A DNA stretch of 36,211 nt from Beijerinckia sp. L45 (GTDB taxonomy: Bacteria; Pseudomonadota; Alphaproteobacteria; Rhizobiales; Beijerinckiaceae): the NCBI RefSeq assembly GCF_009765775.1, contig NZ_LMUU01000140.1, positions 3,775-39,985 of the forward strand, written 5' to 3'. Positions 1-7,897 of this stretch are shown piece by piece. Position 1 is the first letter of the stretch. Every line of letters begins with the position of its first letter. The position numbers and the translations under genes are program-made. Under the pieces are notes generated by a model. The model searched no databases. It was not told the DNA's origin and worked only from the letters and a program-made list of their open reading frames with translations.

Positions 1-581
1 CCGCCGCGGCCGACATGATCGTCGTGGTCGGCTGCTCGACCGGTGGGCCGCCGGCGCTGGACCTGCTGCTGTCTCCTCTGCCCGCCGATTTTCCCTGGCC
101 GATCCTCGTGGCCCAGCACATGCCGGCGTCGTTCACCGGCCCGCTGGCGCGCCGGCTCGATAGGCTCTGCGCAGTGACGGTCGTCGAGGTGACGCGGCCG
201 ATGGCGATCCTGCCCGGCCACGTCTATATCGGCAAAGGCGATGCCGACATGATCGTCAGCCTGCGTCCGGAGGGCCCCGTCGTCATGGCAACGCCGTCGC
301 TGCCGGAATTCCGCTGGCATCCGAGCGTCGATCGCCTGGTGACCACGGCCCTGCAGCACCTCGGCGCCGAGCGCCTGATCGGGGTGCTGATGACCGGCAT
401 GGGCAACGACGGCGCGGTGACCATGACCCGCCTCAGGAAAGAGGGGGGCCGCACCATCGCCGAGGCCGAAGAGACGGCGATCGTCTGGGGCATGCCGGGC
501 GAACTGGTGAAGGCCGGCGGAGCGCAGGTCGTGACCCCTGTCGACGCGATCGCCGACCGCCTGCTGGCGTGGGCCTCGTGA
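1..581 (+). CDS. cheB: Chemotaxis protein-glutamate methylesterase CheB, catalytic domain (5' partial)
   Basis: Removes methyl groups from chemoreceptor glutamates during adaptation. What is visible is the catalytic domain. Counting from the Met codon at position 15, the nucleophile is Ser8 in GCSTGGP, the histidine is His35 in AQHMP and the aspartate is Asp132 in GMGNDGA, the classic CheB triad. The frame stays open through the Ala-rich codons before position 15 to the window edge, so the receiver domain and linker of a normal ~350-residue CheB probably lie outside; the Met at 15 is not a convincing start. The TGA stop overlaps the GTG start of cheR. It heads a cheB-cheR-cheA run, so it belongs to one chemotaxis operon. 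Identity is clear; only the N-terminus is uncertain. Confidence 0.93.
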   Translation, partial: AAADMIVVVGCSTGGPPALDLLLSPLPADFPWPILVAQHMPASFTGPLARRLDRLCAVTVVEVTRPMAILPGHVYIGKGDADMIVSLRPEGPVVMATPSLPEFRWHPSVDRLVTTALQHLGAERLIGVLMTGMGNDGAVTMTRLRKEGGRTIAEAEETAIVWGMPGELVKAGGAQVVTPVDAIADRLLAWAS

Positions 582-1426
582 ACGGGTCGAATGCGGCCGA
601 ATCGCCGCTTAGCCCCGAGGATCTGCAGCGCTTCTGCGACTTCCTCTACCGACAAACCGGCATGTCCTACGGCGAGGCCAAGCGCTACTTCATCGAACGC
701 CGCATCATCGACCGCATGGCGGTGGTCGGGACCGCGTCCTTCGCCGCCTACATGACGCTGCTGCGTGTCGGCGGCCCGGAGACGGAACAGCTGATCAACA
801 GCTTCACCGTCAACGAAACCTACTTTTATCGCGAGGATCGCCAGCTCGTCTGTCTCAGCCGCGCCCTGCTGCCGGAGGTCATCGCGCGCAAGGCGCCGGG
901 CGACCTCGTCCGCATCTGGTCGGTCCCCTGCGCGACCGGCGAAGAGCCTTATTCCATCGCGATCTGGCTGCTGGAAAACTGGCCGCTGGTCGATGCCTAC
1001 AACATCGAGATCGTCGGATCCGACATCGATACCCGCGTTCTCGCGGACGCCCACGTCGGCGACTACGGCGTCCGGGCGCTGGCGCGCCTGCCGGCCGATG
1101 TCGCCGACCGCTACTTTACCCCCGCACACGACAGCGTCCGCCAGATCATCCAGGATCTGCGCGAGTCGGTAAAGTTCACCTATGTCAATCTCGTGGACCG
1201 CGCGGCGATGGCGGCGCAAGGCTGTTTCGACATCATCTTCTGCCGTAACGTCCTGATCTATTTCGACGAGGCGTCGCGTCTCGACGCCTCGAAAAACCTT
1301 TATGATGCGCTGAATCCCAAAGGCTTCATCTGCCTCGGCCATACCGAGTCGATGACCCGGATCTCCAGCCGTTTCACTGTCCGTCGCTTCGACGACGCCG
1401 TCGTCTACCAGCGCCCGGAGGGGTGA
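578..1426 (+). CDS. cheR: Chemotaxis protein methyltransferase CheR
   Basis: SAM-dependent O-methyltransferase that methylates chemoreceptor glutamates and opposes CheB. From the GTG at 578 it is 282 residues, close to the family norm. An N-terminal helical CheR_N part is followed by the SAM-binding domain: TVNETYFYRE (about 78-87), CATGEEPYS (about 118-126), the acidic GSDID strand (about 148-151) and FCRNVLIYFD. I chose GTG 578 because it overlaps the cheB stop as GTGA; another GTG lies three codons upstream at 569. The stop TGA overlaps the cheA ATG by one base (TGATG), so cheB, cheR and cheA are probably translationally coupled. No TPR or pentapeptide-tether extension is present. Confidence 0.95.
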   Translation: MNGSNAAESPLSPEDLQRFCDFLYRQTGMSYGEAKRYFIERRIIDRMAVVGTASFAAYMTLLRVGGPETEQLINSFTVNETYFYREDRQLVCLSRALLPEVIARKAPGDLVRIWSVPCATGEEPYSIAIWLLENWPLVDAYNIEIVGSDIDTRVLADAHVGDYGVRALARLPADVADRYFTPAHDSVRQIIQDLRESVKFTYVNLVDRAAMAAQGCFDIIFCRNVLIYFDEASRLDASKNLYDALNPKGFICLGHTESMTRISSRFTVRRFDDAVVYQRPEG

Positions 1427-3384
1427 TGGATGAGCTGCTCGAACAATTCCTGATCGAAGGGCGCGAACTCACACAGCAGGCGAGCGACGACCTGCTGGCG
1501 TTGGAACGCGACCCGTCCGATGCCGCCCGCATCGACAGTGTTTTTCGCGCGGTTCACACGTTGAAGGGATCCGTCGGCCTGTTCCATTTCGCCGCGATGG
1601 GCGCGGTTCTTCACGTCGCGGAAGATCTGCTGGGGCAAGTGCGTAACGGTCATTTCGTTGCCGACCGACCGGTGATCGATGCCCTTCTCGACTGCATCAG
1701 TTGCAGCGAGACGTGGATCGAGGCAATCGCCGCCGCCGGGAGTTTGCCGCAAGGCGCGGACGAGGACAGTCGCCGTCTCCAGTCCGCCTTGAAGGCGACG
1801 ATGGCGCGGGACGTCGCTGTCGCCCACGCACCGGCGACGACCGAAGACCCGTCCTGGCTGCCGCCGTTTCTCGATCGCGCCGCCGACGCCGTCACGGTGA
1901 CACGCGCCGCGAACCATGCCCTCGTCGCTTTGCGCTACACGCCGAGCAGCGATTGCTTCTTCCTCGGCGACGATCCGATGGCGCTGGCGCGCGCCATTCC
2001 GGGACTGGTCGCGTTCGGCTTGAGCGCCCGCGACGCCTGGGACGCACCGACGCTCGATCCCTATGCCTGCAACCTGATCATCGAAGCGCTGAGCACTGCG
2101 CCGGTCGACGACATCCGTGCCGTTTTTCGCTTCGTCGCCGACCAGGTCGTCGTGATCGAGGTTGCGCCCGGCAACGTCGCAGCGACGTCCATCGAGCAGC
2201 CGCAAGGGTCCGGCGAAATCGCCACGCGCACCCTCCGCGTCGAAGCCGGACGCATCGACGCGCTGGTGGACATCGTCGGCGAGTTGATCGTCGCGAAGAA
2301 CGCCTTGGCCCACCTCGCCGCCCAGGTCGCGGAAAAGGATGCCACGCTCGGGCGGGCGCTCGACGCCAGTCAGGCGGACATCGCCCGGCTCGTCGGCGAT
2401 ATGCATCGCGACGTCATGCGCGTCCGCATGGTGCCATTGGCCCAGACATTCCGCCGCTTTCCCCGTCTCGTTCGCGAGATCGCCGGAAAGCTCGGCAAGA
2501 CTGTGAATTTCGAGACCGTGGGCGACGATGTCGAGGCCGACAAGGGGATCGTCGACGGCCTGTTCGAGCCGTTGCTGCATGTGCTGCGCAACGCCGTCGA
2601 CCACGGGATCGAGGACGCGGCGACCCGGCTCGCACAACGCAAGCCCGCAAGCGGCACGATAAGCCTCGAGGCGCGGCGCGACAATGGTCAGATCGTCGTC
2701 ACGGTGACCGACGACGGCGCCGGAATCGATCCGGCTCGGCTCCGGGCTATCGCCAAGACGCGCGGCCTGATGAGCAACGCGGCACTGGCCGCGCTCGACG
2801 ACACCGCCGCGCTGGACCTGATTTTCGCCCCCGGCTTTACCACCGCAGCCGCAATTACCGACATTTCCGGGCGCGGCGTCGGCATGGATGCGGTCCGCTC
2901 AAAGGTCGTGGCACTCGGCGGCCGCGTCACCATCGCGAGCACGCTGGGCAGCGGCTCGACCATTCGTCTCAGCCTGCCGCAGGCGGCGACCGTCTCGACC
3001 GTCATGACGGTCCGCGTCGGCACCGACCGGTTTGGCATCCCGATGGAGACGATCGCCGAGACGGCACGCGTCGCGACCGACCGGATCATCCCGATCCGCA
3101 GCGGCGAAGCCTTCGTCCTGCGCGATGCCACGATTCCGCTGGTCAGTCTGGCCTCGCTGCTGAACGTCGCGGGCGCGCCTCGCGCGACCGATGTCAAACT
3201 TCTGATCGTCGCCTCGGGCGATCAGCGCATCGGCATAGAGGTCGATGGCTTTGCCGAGCGGATCGATGTCCTGCTCCGCCCGATGACGGGATTGCTGTCA
3301 GGCATGACCGGCGTGCTCGGCACGGCGCTGCTTGGGGATGGCCGTGTGATGATGATCCTCGATCTGCCGGAGCTGCTGGGATGA
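1426..3384 (+). CDS. cheA: Chemotaxis histidine kinase CheA
   Basis: Receptor-coupled autokinase that phosphorylates CheY and CheB. 652 residues from ATG 1426, with GGAGG just upstream. Order of domains: HPt with the phosphorylated His44 in HTLKGS; a middle segment (about 165-250); the dimerisation helices (about 265-345); the HATPase with N box HVLRNAVDHG (about 386-395), G1 DDGAGID and G2 GRGVGMD; and a C-terminal CheW-like domain (about 525-650). The middle segment carries an LGDDP-type motif and does not look like the E. coli P2 CheY-binding domain, so it may be a different regulatory or docking domain. The stop overlaps the ATG of the small STAS gene (ATGA). Confidence 0.96.
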   Translation: MDELLEQFLIEGRELTQQASDDLLALERDPSDAARIDSVFRAVHTLKGSVGLFHFAAMGAVLHVAEDLLGQVRNGHFVADRPVIDALLDCISCSETWIEAIAAAGSLPQGADEDSRRLQSALKATMARDVAVAHAPATTEDPSWLPPFLDRAADAVTVTRAANHALVALRYTPSSDCFFLGDDPMALARAIPGLVAFGLSARDAWDAPTLDPYACNLIIEALSTAPVDDIRAVFRFVADQVVVIEVAPGNVAATSIEQPQGSGEIATRTLRVEAGRIDALVDIVGELIVAKNALAHLAAQVAEKDATLGRALDASQADIARLVGDMHRDVMRVRMVPLAQTFRRFPRLVREIAGKLGKTVNFETVGDDVEADKGIVDGLFEPLLHVLRNAVDHGIEDAATRLAQRKPASGTISLEARRDNGQIVVTVTDDGAGIDPARLRAIAKTRGLMSNAALAALDDTAALDLIFAPGFTTAAAITDISGRGVGMDAVRSKVVALGGRVTIASTLGSGSTIRLSLPQAATVSTVMTVRVGTDRFGIPMETIAETARVATDRIIPIRSGEAFVLRDATIPLVSLASLLNVAGAPRATDVKLLIVASGDQRIGIEVDGFAERIDVLLRPMTGLLSGMTGVLGTALLGDGRVMMILDLPELLG

Positions 3385-3620
3385 GCGTGAGGCTGGAGGG
3401 CGATCGGGTCCGGCTCGACGGGCCCTGCCGCGTCGAGGACGCCGAGCCTCTCTTGATGCTGTTGCGCGCGGACCCCCGCCGCGCCGTCGACCTGACCGGG
3501 GCCGGCCCGCTGCATGCGGCCATCGTCCAGGTGCTGCTAGCGCTTCGGCCGCCGATAACTGGCCAACCCGGTGACCCATTCCTTCGCACGTGGTTGATCC
3601 CGCTGCTGACTTTGGCGTGA
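3381..3620 (+). CDS. Small STAS-domain-like protein of the chemotaxis operon
   Basis: A 79-residue protein starting at the ATG that overlaps the cheA stop (ATGA). It has the size and strand pattern of a minimal STAS domain: an N-terminal two-strand part (MSVRLEGDRVRLDG), an amphipathic helix, the core strand AVDLTGAGPLHAAIVQVLL where STAS proteins carry their Ser/Thr-containing loop, and a C-terminal helix. STAS proteins usually work by partner switching or as signalling scaffolds. Placement directly after cheA and before cheY/cheC suggests it modulates the same pathway, but no function can be read from the sequence. Family assignment is by pattern only; a search against STAS profiles would settle it. 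Confidence 0.72.
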   Translation: MSVRLEGDRVRLDGPCRVEDAEPLLMLLRADPRRAVDLTGAGPLHAAIVQVLLALRPPITGQPGDPFLRTWLIPLLTLA

Positions 3621-3740
3621 GTCCGCTAGACAATCGCTTGAGGGTAGCGCACTCACAGCGGACGTGTTCGATCCCGCCCAATCCCACGCATCGCCAAGGT
3701 CCAGAGACCAAGCTCAACTCAGATTATTCGGAGCATTTTC

Positions 3741-4124
3741 ATGACGACCACAGTTTTGATCGTCGACGACAGCAAGCTGGCCCGCATCGTGGCCGGCAAG
3801 ACGATCACCGCCTTGCAGCCGGATTGGCAGCGCGTCGAGGCCTCCAGCGCCGACGAAGCCTTGACGCTGGTCGCCGAGCGCCGGATCGACGTGGTCCTTC
3901 TGGACTTCAACATGCCGGGCAAGAACGGGCTTGAGCTGGCCGGCGAGTTGCGCGTGCTGCATCCGACGCTGCCGATCGCCCTGATCACCGCCAACGTGCA
4001 GGACGAGATCATCGCCCGGGCGCGGGCCCTCAACGCGACGTTCGTCAGCAAGCCGCTGACCGAAGAGGGGCTTCGCGGCTTTCTGTCGGGCGCGGCGCTC
4101 AGGCTCCGAGCCGAGGCCAAGTGA
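3741..4124 (+). CDS. Single-domain response regulator, CheY-like
   Basis: 127-residue stand-alone receiver, the probable phosphorylation target of the CheA encoded just upstream. Receiver residues are all present: acidic pair Asp9/Asp10 in IVDDSK, phosphoacceptor Asp55 in LLDFNMPG, Thr83 in ALITAN and Lys104 in VSKPL. There is no output domain. CGGAG at 3729-3733 is a reasonable ribosome site for ATG 3741. A 120-bp gap separates it from the STAS gene and may hold an internal promoter. Its TGA overlaps the GTG of the next gene, a CheC phosphatase, which fits a regulator/phosphatase pair. Whether it binds the flagellar switch or only acts as a phosphate sink is unknown. Confidence 0.9.
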   Translation: MTTTVLIVDDSKLARIVAGKTITALQPDWQRVEASSADEALTLVAERRIDVVLLDFNMPGKNGLELAGELRVLHPTLPIALITANVQDEIIARARALNATFVSKPLTEEGLRGFLSGAALRLRAEAK

Positions 4125-4771
4125 CCCCTTCGGATATCGCTCTCAGCGATCTGGAGCGCGACGCCCTTACTGAACTCGTCAATATCGGCGTCAGCCGAGC
4201 CGCCGTCGCGCTGCGCAAGATGGTCGGCGAGCAGGTTATGCTATCGGTTCCATCCGTCGAAGTGATCACCCACAAGGCCGCGGCAGCGGTGATCGGGGAG
4301 CGCGAAAGCACCGATCTCGTCGCTGTGCGCCAGGATTTTTCCGGCGCCTTCTCCGGACGTGCGCTGCTGATCTTTCCGCAGACGAACAGTTTTGAACTGG
4401 TCCGCGCCGTTCTGGGGCCGGACGCGTCGGACGACGAGGTCGCAGCGATGGAAACCGAGGCGCTGGCCGAAACCGGTAACGTCATCCTCAACGGCTGTCT
4501 CGCGACGATGGCGAACATGCTGCAGCAGTCGCTTACCATGTCGCTGCCGGAGGTCACGCGCGGCGACGGCAAGCAATTGCTCGAGCCGCCCGACGCGATC
4601 GACGGTGCCGGTCTCGTGCTGTTCCTCTACATAAATTTTTCCGTGCGCGACCGCGACATCCGCGGCTACATCGCGATGTTGATGGACGTTCCGTCCCTGA
4701 TTGCGCTCAAAATACTGGTCGGAGAGTTCATCGCCCGCGTCATGGATGACGACATGGGCCAAGGCGGCTGA
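4121..4771 (+). CDS. cheC: CheC-family CheY-P phosphatase
   Basis: 216 residues from GTG 4121, overlapping the CheY stop (GTGA). CheC/CheX/FliY proteins dephosphorylate CheY-P through the motif D/S/E-x3-E-x2-N-x22-P. Both copies are intact: Asp14-Glu18-Asn21-Pro44, and Glu113-Glu117-Asn120-Pro143, with exact spacing. Two active sites are the mark of CheC rather than CheX, which has one. CheC is common in Firmicutes, Archaea and Thermotoga, where it pairs with the deamidase CheD; it is less usual in Alphaproteobacteria, which mostly use CheZ-like proteins or phosphate sinks. No cheD is in the window. Coupling to the single-domain CheY identifies its probable substrate. Confidence 0.88.
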   Translation: MTPSDIALSDLERDALTELVNIGVSRAAVALRKMVGEQVMLSVPSVEVITHKAAAAVIGERESTDLVAVRQDFSGAFSGRALLIFPQTNSFELVRAVLGPDASDDEVAAMETEALAETGNVILNGCLATMANMLQQSLTMSLPEVTRGDGKQLLEPPDAIDGAGLVLFLYINFSVRDRDIRGYIAMLMDVPSLIALKILVGEFIARVMDDDMGQGG

Positions 4772-4806
4772 ACTTCCATGCGCGCAAATGACTTCTCTCA
4801 ACGACC

Positions 4807-7161
4807 ATGAGTGACACAGCCCCGACTGCCCCCCTGGAGGCACGCATCAACGCCCCAGCGTCCGATCGGCTCGACGCCGTGAAGGAGCGCTTGCGGACCA
4901 CCCTCTCCGCTTCTGGCGCGGCAGCGGCGTGGGACTGGGACATCGCGACCGGATCCATCGTCGGGGACGCGCATTTCGCGGCGCTCTACGGGCTGACGCC
5001 GGAGCAGGCCGCAGCCGGCATCGGGCCAAAAACCTTCTTTTCGATCATCCATCCCGACGACGCGACGCGGATCCGCCTCGCGGTTGGGGGCATGCTGCGC
5101 GGCGCCGAGCTGTTTTCCAAGGAATATCGGCTTCTTGCGCCCGACGCGTCCATGCGCTGGGTTCATGCCAGGGGTCGATGTCACTTCGATGCCCAGGACC
5201 AGCCGACGCATTTCGACGGCGTCCTCGTCGACATTACCGAGCAGAAGCGTGTCGAAGAACAGCTGCGGATCGCGCAGACCGCCGGCGGCATCGGAACGTT
5301 CGAATACATCGACGGCTTCGCCACCGCCGCCGTCTCGGCGCAATTCTGCGCGCTACTCGGCCTGCATCCGGCCAACGATCTGCCGCTGCGCACGATCAAT
5401 GCCGTCGTCGATCCGCGCGACCCGCTGATCATCGACATTGCTGTGCGGCCCGAAGCCGGCGTCGCTATTCAGGCCGAGTTCCGCATTACCCGCCCGGACA
5501 CCGGCGAAACCCGCTGGGTCAAGCGCTGCGGCGAATATCTTCGGGACGCGGTCTCGTCGGGCCTGCGGTTCGTCGGCGTCATCTATGACGTGACCGAAGC
5601 GAAACGGACCGAGGAACGGCTGCGCACCTTCAACGAGACGCTCGAAAGCCGCGTCGAGGAGCGGACCCGCGAGCGCGACCGGGTCTGGCGCACCAGCCAG
5701 GATCTGTTTGTGCTCTGCGGATTCGACGGTTTCTATCGCAGCGCCAATCCGGCGTGGCAGGAGTCCCTGGGTTACGCGCCCGACGAACTTCTCGGCATGC
5801 GGATCGACGCCATCATCTGCCCCGAGGACATCCCGTTCGCCACGGAGCAATATTCCCAGCTGTCACAGGGTCTGGTGATCCGCGACGTCGACCTACGGCT
5901 GCGCGCCAAGGACGGCGCCTATCGGTGGTTCAGCTGGACGTGCATTCCCGAAGGCGACGAATTTTATGCCGCCGGCCGCGACATCACCGACCGCAAGCTG
6001 TTGGAAGACCAGCTCCGCCAGTCGCAGAAGATGGAAGCGGTCGGCCAGCTCACCGGCGGCTTGGCCCACGACTTCAACAACCTGCTGACGGGGATTACCG
6101 GCAGCCTCGACATGCTAAGCACCCGGCTCGCCCAGGGCCGCTACACCGATCTCGACCGCTACATCGGCGCCGCGCAGGGCGCCTCGACACGCGCGGCGGC
6201 GCTGACGCATCGGTTGCTGGCCTTCTCGCGGCGGCAGACGCTGAACCCGAAGACGACGGACATCAACCGCCTGATCGCCAGCATGGAGGACCTGATTCGC
6301 CGATCGGTCGGCCCGGCGGTCGACGTCACCATTGTCGAGACGGCCGGCCTCTGGACGACGCTGGTCGACCCCAACCAGCTCGAAAATGCCTTGCTCAATC
6401 TGTGCATCAACGCCCGCGACGCGATGCCCGACGGCGGCCGGCTGACGATCGAGACGGCCAACACCTGGATGGACGAGCGGACCGCGGCCGAACGCGACAT
6501 CCCGCCCGGCGCCTATGTGTCGCTCTGCGTCGCCGATACCGGCACCGGCATGGCGCCTGACGTCATCAAACGCGCCTTCGACCCCTTCTTCACCACCAAG
6601 CCGCTCGGCCAGGGCACCGGGCTCGGCCTGTCCATGATCTACGGCTTCGCCCGCCAATCCGGCGGTCAGGTGCATATCGATTCACGGGTTAATTGCGGTA
6701 CCAAGATGTGTATCGACCTGCCGCGCCATCTCGGCGAGACGGACGAGTCCACGACGCCCGCATCCCGCATCGCGATGCAGCGCGCCGAACAGGGTGAGAC
6801 GGTTCTGGTCGTTGACGACGAACCGACGGTCCGCATGCTCATCACCGAGGTGCTGGAGGATCTGGGCTATATCGCGATCGAGGCCCCGGACGGCAGCGCC
6901 GGCCTGAAGGTGCTGGAGTCGAGCACGCGCCTCGACTTGCTGATCACCGACGTCGGCCTGCCCGGCGGGATGAACGGCCGCCAGGTCGCCGATGCCGGAC
7001 GTGCGCTGCGGCCCGGCCTGAAAGTGCTGTTCATCACCGGCTACGCGGAGACCGCCGTCATAGGCAGCGGCCAGTTGGAGACCGGCCTCGAAGTGATGAC
7101 CAAACCTTTCACCATGGAGGCCCTGACGACGAAGATCAGCGGCATGATCGGCAAGGCCTGA
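4807..7161 (+). CDS. PAS-PAS-PAS hybrid sensor histidine kinase with C-terminal receiver
   Basis: 784-residue soluble kinase with no clear membrane segment. Domains in order: PAS/PAC 1 (about 30-150, ending [12 protein letters not shown]), PAS/PAC 2 (about 160-270), a short coiled coil (about 272-295, [12 protein letters not shown]), PAS/PAC 3 (about 297-398), HisKA with phospho-His421 in LAHDFNNLL, HATPase (N box [10 protein letters not shown], then DTGTGMA and GTGLGLS), and a receiver with phosphoacceptor Asp715 in ITDVGLPG. It lies 35 bp after cheC on the same strand, so it may be co-transcribed with the che genes and feed another input into them or act on its own regulator. The ligand sensed by the PAS domains cannot be inferred; no haem or flavin signature was recognised. 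Confidence 0.92.
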   Translation: MSDTAPTAPLEARINAPASDRLDAVKERLRTTLSASGAAAAWDWDIATGSIVGDAHFAALYGLTPEQAAAGIGPKTFFSIIHPDDATRIRLAVGGMLRGAELFSKEYRLLAPDASMRWVHARGRCHFDAQDQPTHFDGVLVDITEQKRVEEQLRIAQTAGGIGTFEYIDGFATAAVSAQFCALLGLHPANDLPLRTINAVVDPRDPLIIDIAVRPEAGVAIQAEFRITRPDTGETRWVKRCGEYLRDAVSSGLRFVGVIYDVTEAKRTEERLRTFNETLESRVEERTRERDRVWRTSQDLFVLCGFDGFYRSANPAWQESLGYAPDELLGMRIDAIICPEDIPFATEQYSQLSQGLVIRDVDLRLRAKDGAYRWFSWTCIPEGDEFYAAGRDITDRKLLEDQLRQSQKMEAVGQLTGGLAHDFNNLLTGITGSLDMLSTRLAQGRYTDLDRYIGAAQGASTRAAALTHRLLAFSRRQTLNPKTTDINRLIASMEDLIRRSVGPAVDVTIVETAGLWTTLVDPNQLENALLNLCINARDAMPDGGRLTIETANTWMDERTAAERDIPPGAYVSLCVADTGTGMAPDVIKRAFDPFFTTKPLGQGTGLGLSMIYGFARQSGGQVHIDSRVNCGTKMCIDLPRHLGETDESTTPASRIAMQRAEQGETVLVVDDEPTVRMLITEVLEDLGYIAIEAPDGSAGLKVLESSTRLDLLITDVGLPGGMNGRQVADAGRALRPGLKVLFITGYAETAVIGSGQLETGLEVMTKPFTMEALTTKISGMIGKA

Positions 7162-7454
7162 GCCCCGTTCGCATTTGATTCGCAAACCAGGGCTTGCAAT
7201 TTGGCGGCGAAGGCCTCATCTTGGTTTTGGACGGGAGCGGAAGCCACGGATGTACTGGCTCCGATGACCTTTTTAGGCCCCGTACCTCTCTGACCCCCGT
7301 CGATCCCTTGAGTGCCTCGGAACCAGCTGGTCCCTTGAGGTCGTCAAATCCAGATCGGCGGCGGTCGGTAAGAGGCCTTTTCCAGCTTTGACGTCATTTG
7401 CGGAACCGCTGGCGGCGGATTCTGCTTGTCGCTGAAGACGCTGGAGGCCTCGCG
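7162..7454 (+). other. Intergenic region before the KPM-repeat gene
   Basis: 293 bp between the hybrid kinase and the KPM-repeat protein. I see no convincing gene: the short open frame here has no ribosome site and a Ser/Pro/Arg-rich translation typical of non-coding GC-rich DNA. It probably holds the promoter of the downstream pair. No clear terminator hairpin or operator was found. Confidence 0.4.
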
Positions 7455-7763
7455 ATGGAACCCATGAAACCGATGAAGCCTATGGCGCCCATGAAGCCCA
7501 TGGCCCCGATGGCGTCAGGCGAAGCCTGGTGGCCGAAAGATCTCGGCGAGCCGGCAAGCAGCGGTTCCCAGGACGACCTCCGCTACGCCTTTTTCCCCGC
7601 GAAAAAGCGCCTTCTCGTCGAACGCGGCGGCACGCGCAAGACCTACGACAGCGGCGACCATCAGATCAGCGGCGTCTCGCAGCAGAACGGCACTGCAGCG
7701 TCTCCCACCTTCACCAGCCAGCAGGGCACCGTCGACCTGGAACACCTAACCGTTCTCGACTGA
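7455..7763 (+). CDS. Small protein with N-terminal Lys-Pro-Met repeat; candidate ATP-grasp substrate
   Basis: 102 residues. ATG 7455 is chosen over a start 19 codons upstream because TGGAGG sits at 7442-7447 and the protein then begins directly with its repeat. Residues 1-20 are a tandem of the triplet x-P-M, mostly KPM alternating with APM. The rest looks like a small globular domain: a Trp-Trp pair (EAWWPKDLGEP), an SSGSQDDLRYAFFP stretch, a basic strand ending KTYDSGDHQISGV, and a C-terminal SQQ/TSQ segment ending in LEHLTVLD. I recognise the type as a hypothetical small protein of Alphaproteobacteria but know no function. The next gene, 134 bp on, is a TPR/ATP-grasp enzyme; by analogy with peptide-modifying ATP-grasp systems this could be its substrate, which is inference only. 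Confidence 0.78.
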   Translation: MEPMKPMKPMAPMKPMAPMASGEAWWPKDLGEPASSGSQDDLRYAFFPAKKRLLVERGGTRKTYDSGDHQISGVSQQNGTAASPTFTSQQGTVDLEHLTVLD

Positions 7764-7897
7764 CTTTCACCCATCCGCCACCCATCCCGGCTGCAAGGCA
7801 TGGCGGCCGGCCACAGGCTCGCCGGTTCACGGCATCCTGATGACATGGGATCGCCGCGTCGCTTACAACGGCCTGCGACAGAGGATGGCCGAACGCA

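Noticed and set aside
7398-7454. Upstream start for the KPM-repeat protein
   Set aside because: The Shine-Dalgarno TGGAGG at 7442-7447 fits ATG 7455; the extra 19 residues are an unrelated Arg-rich stretch.
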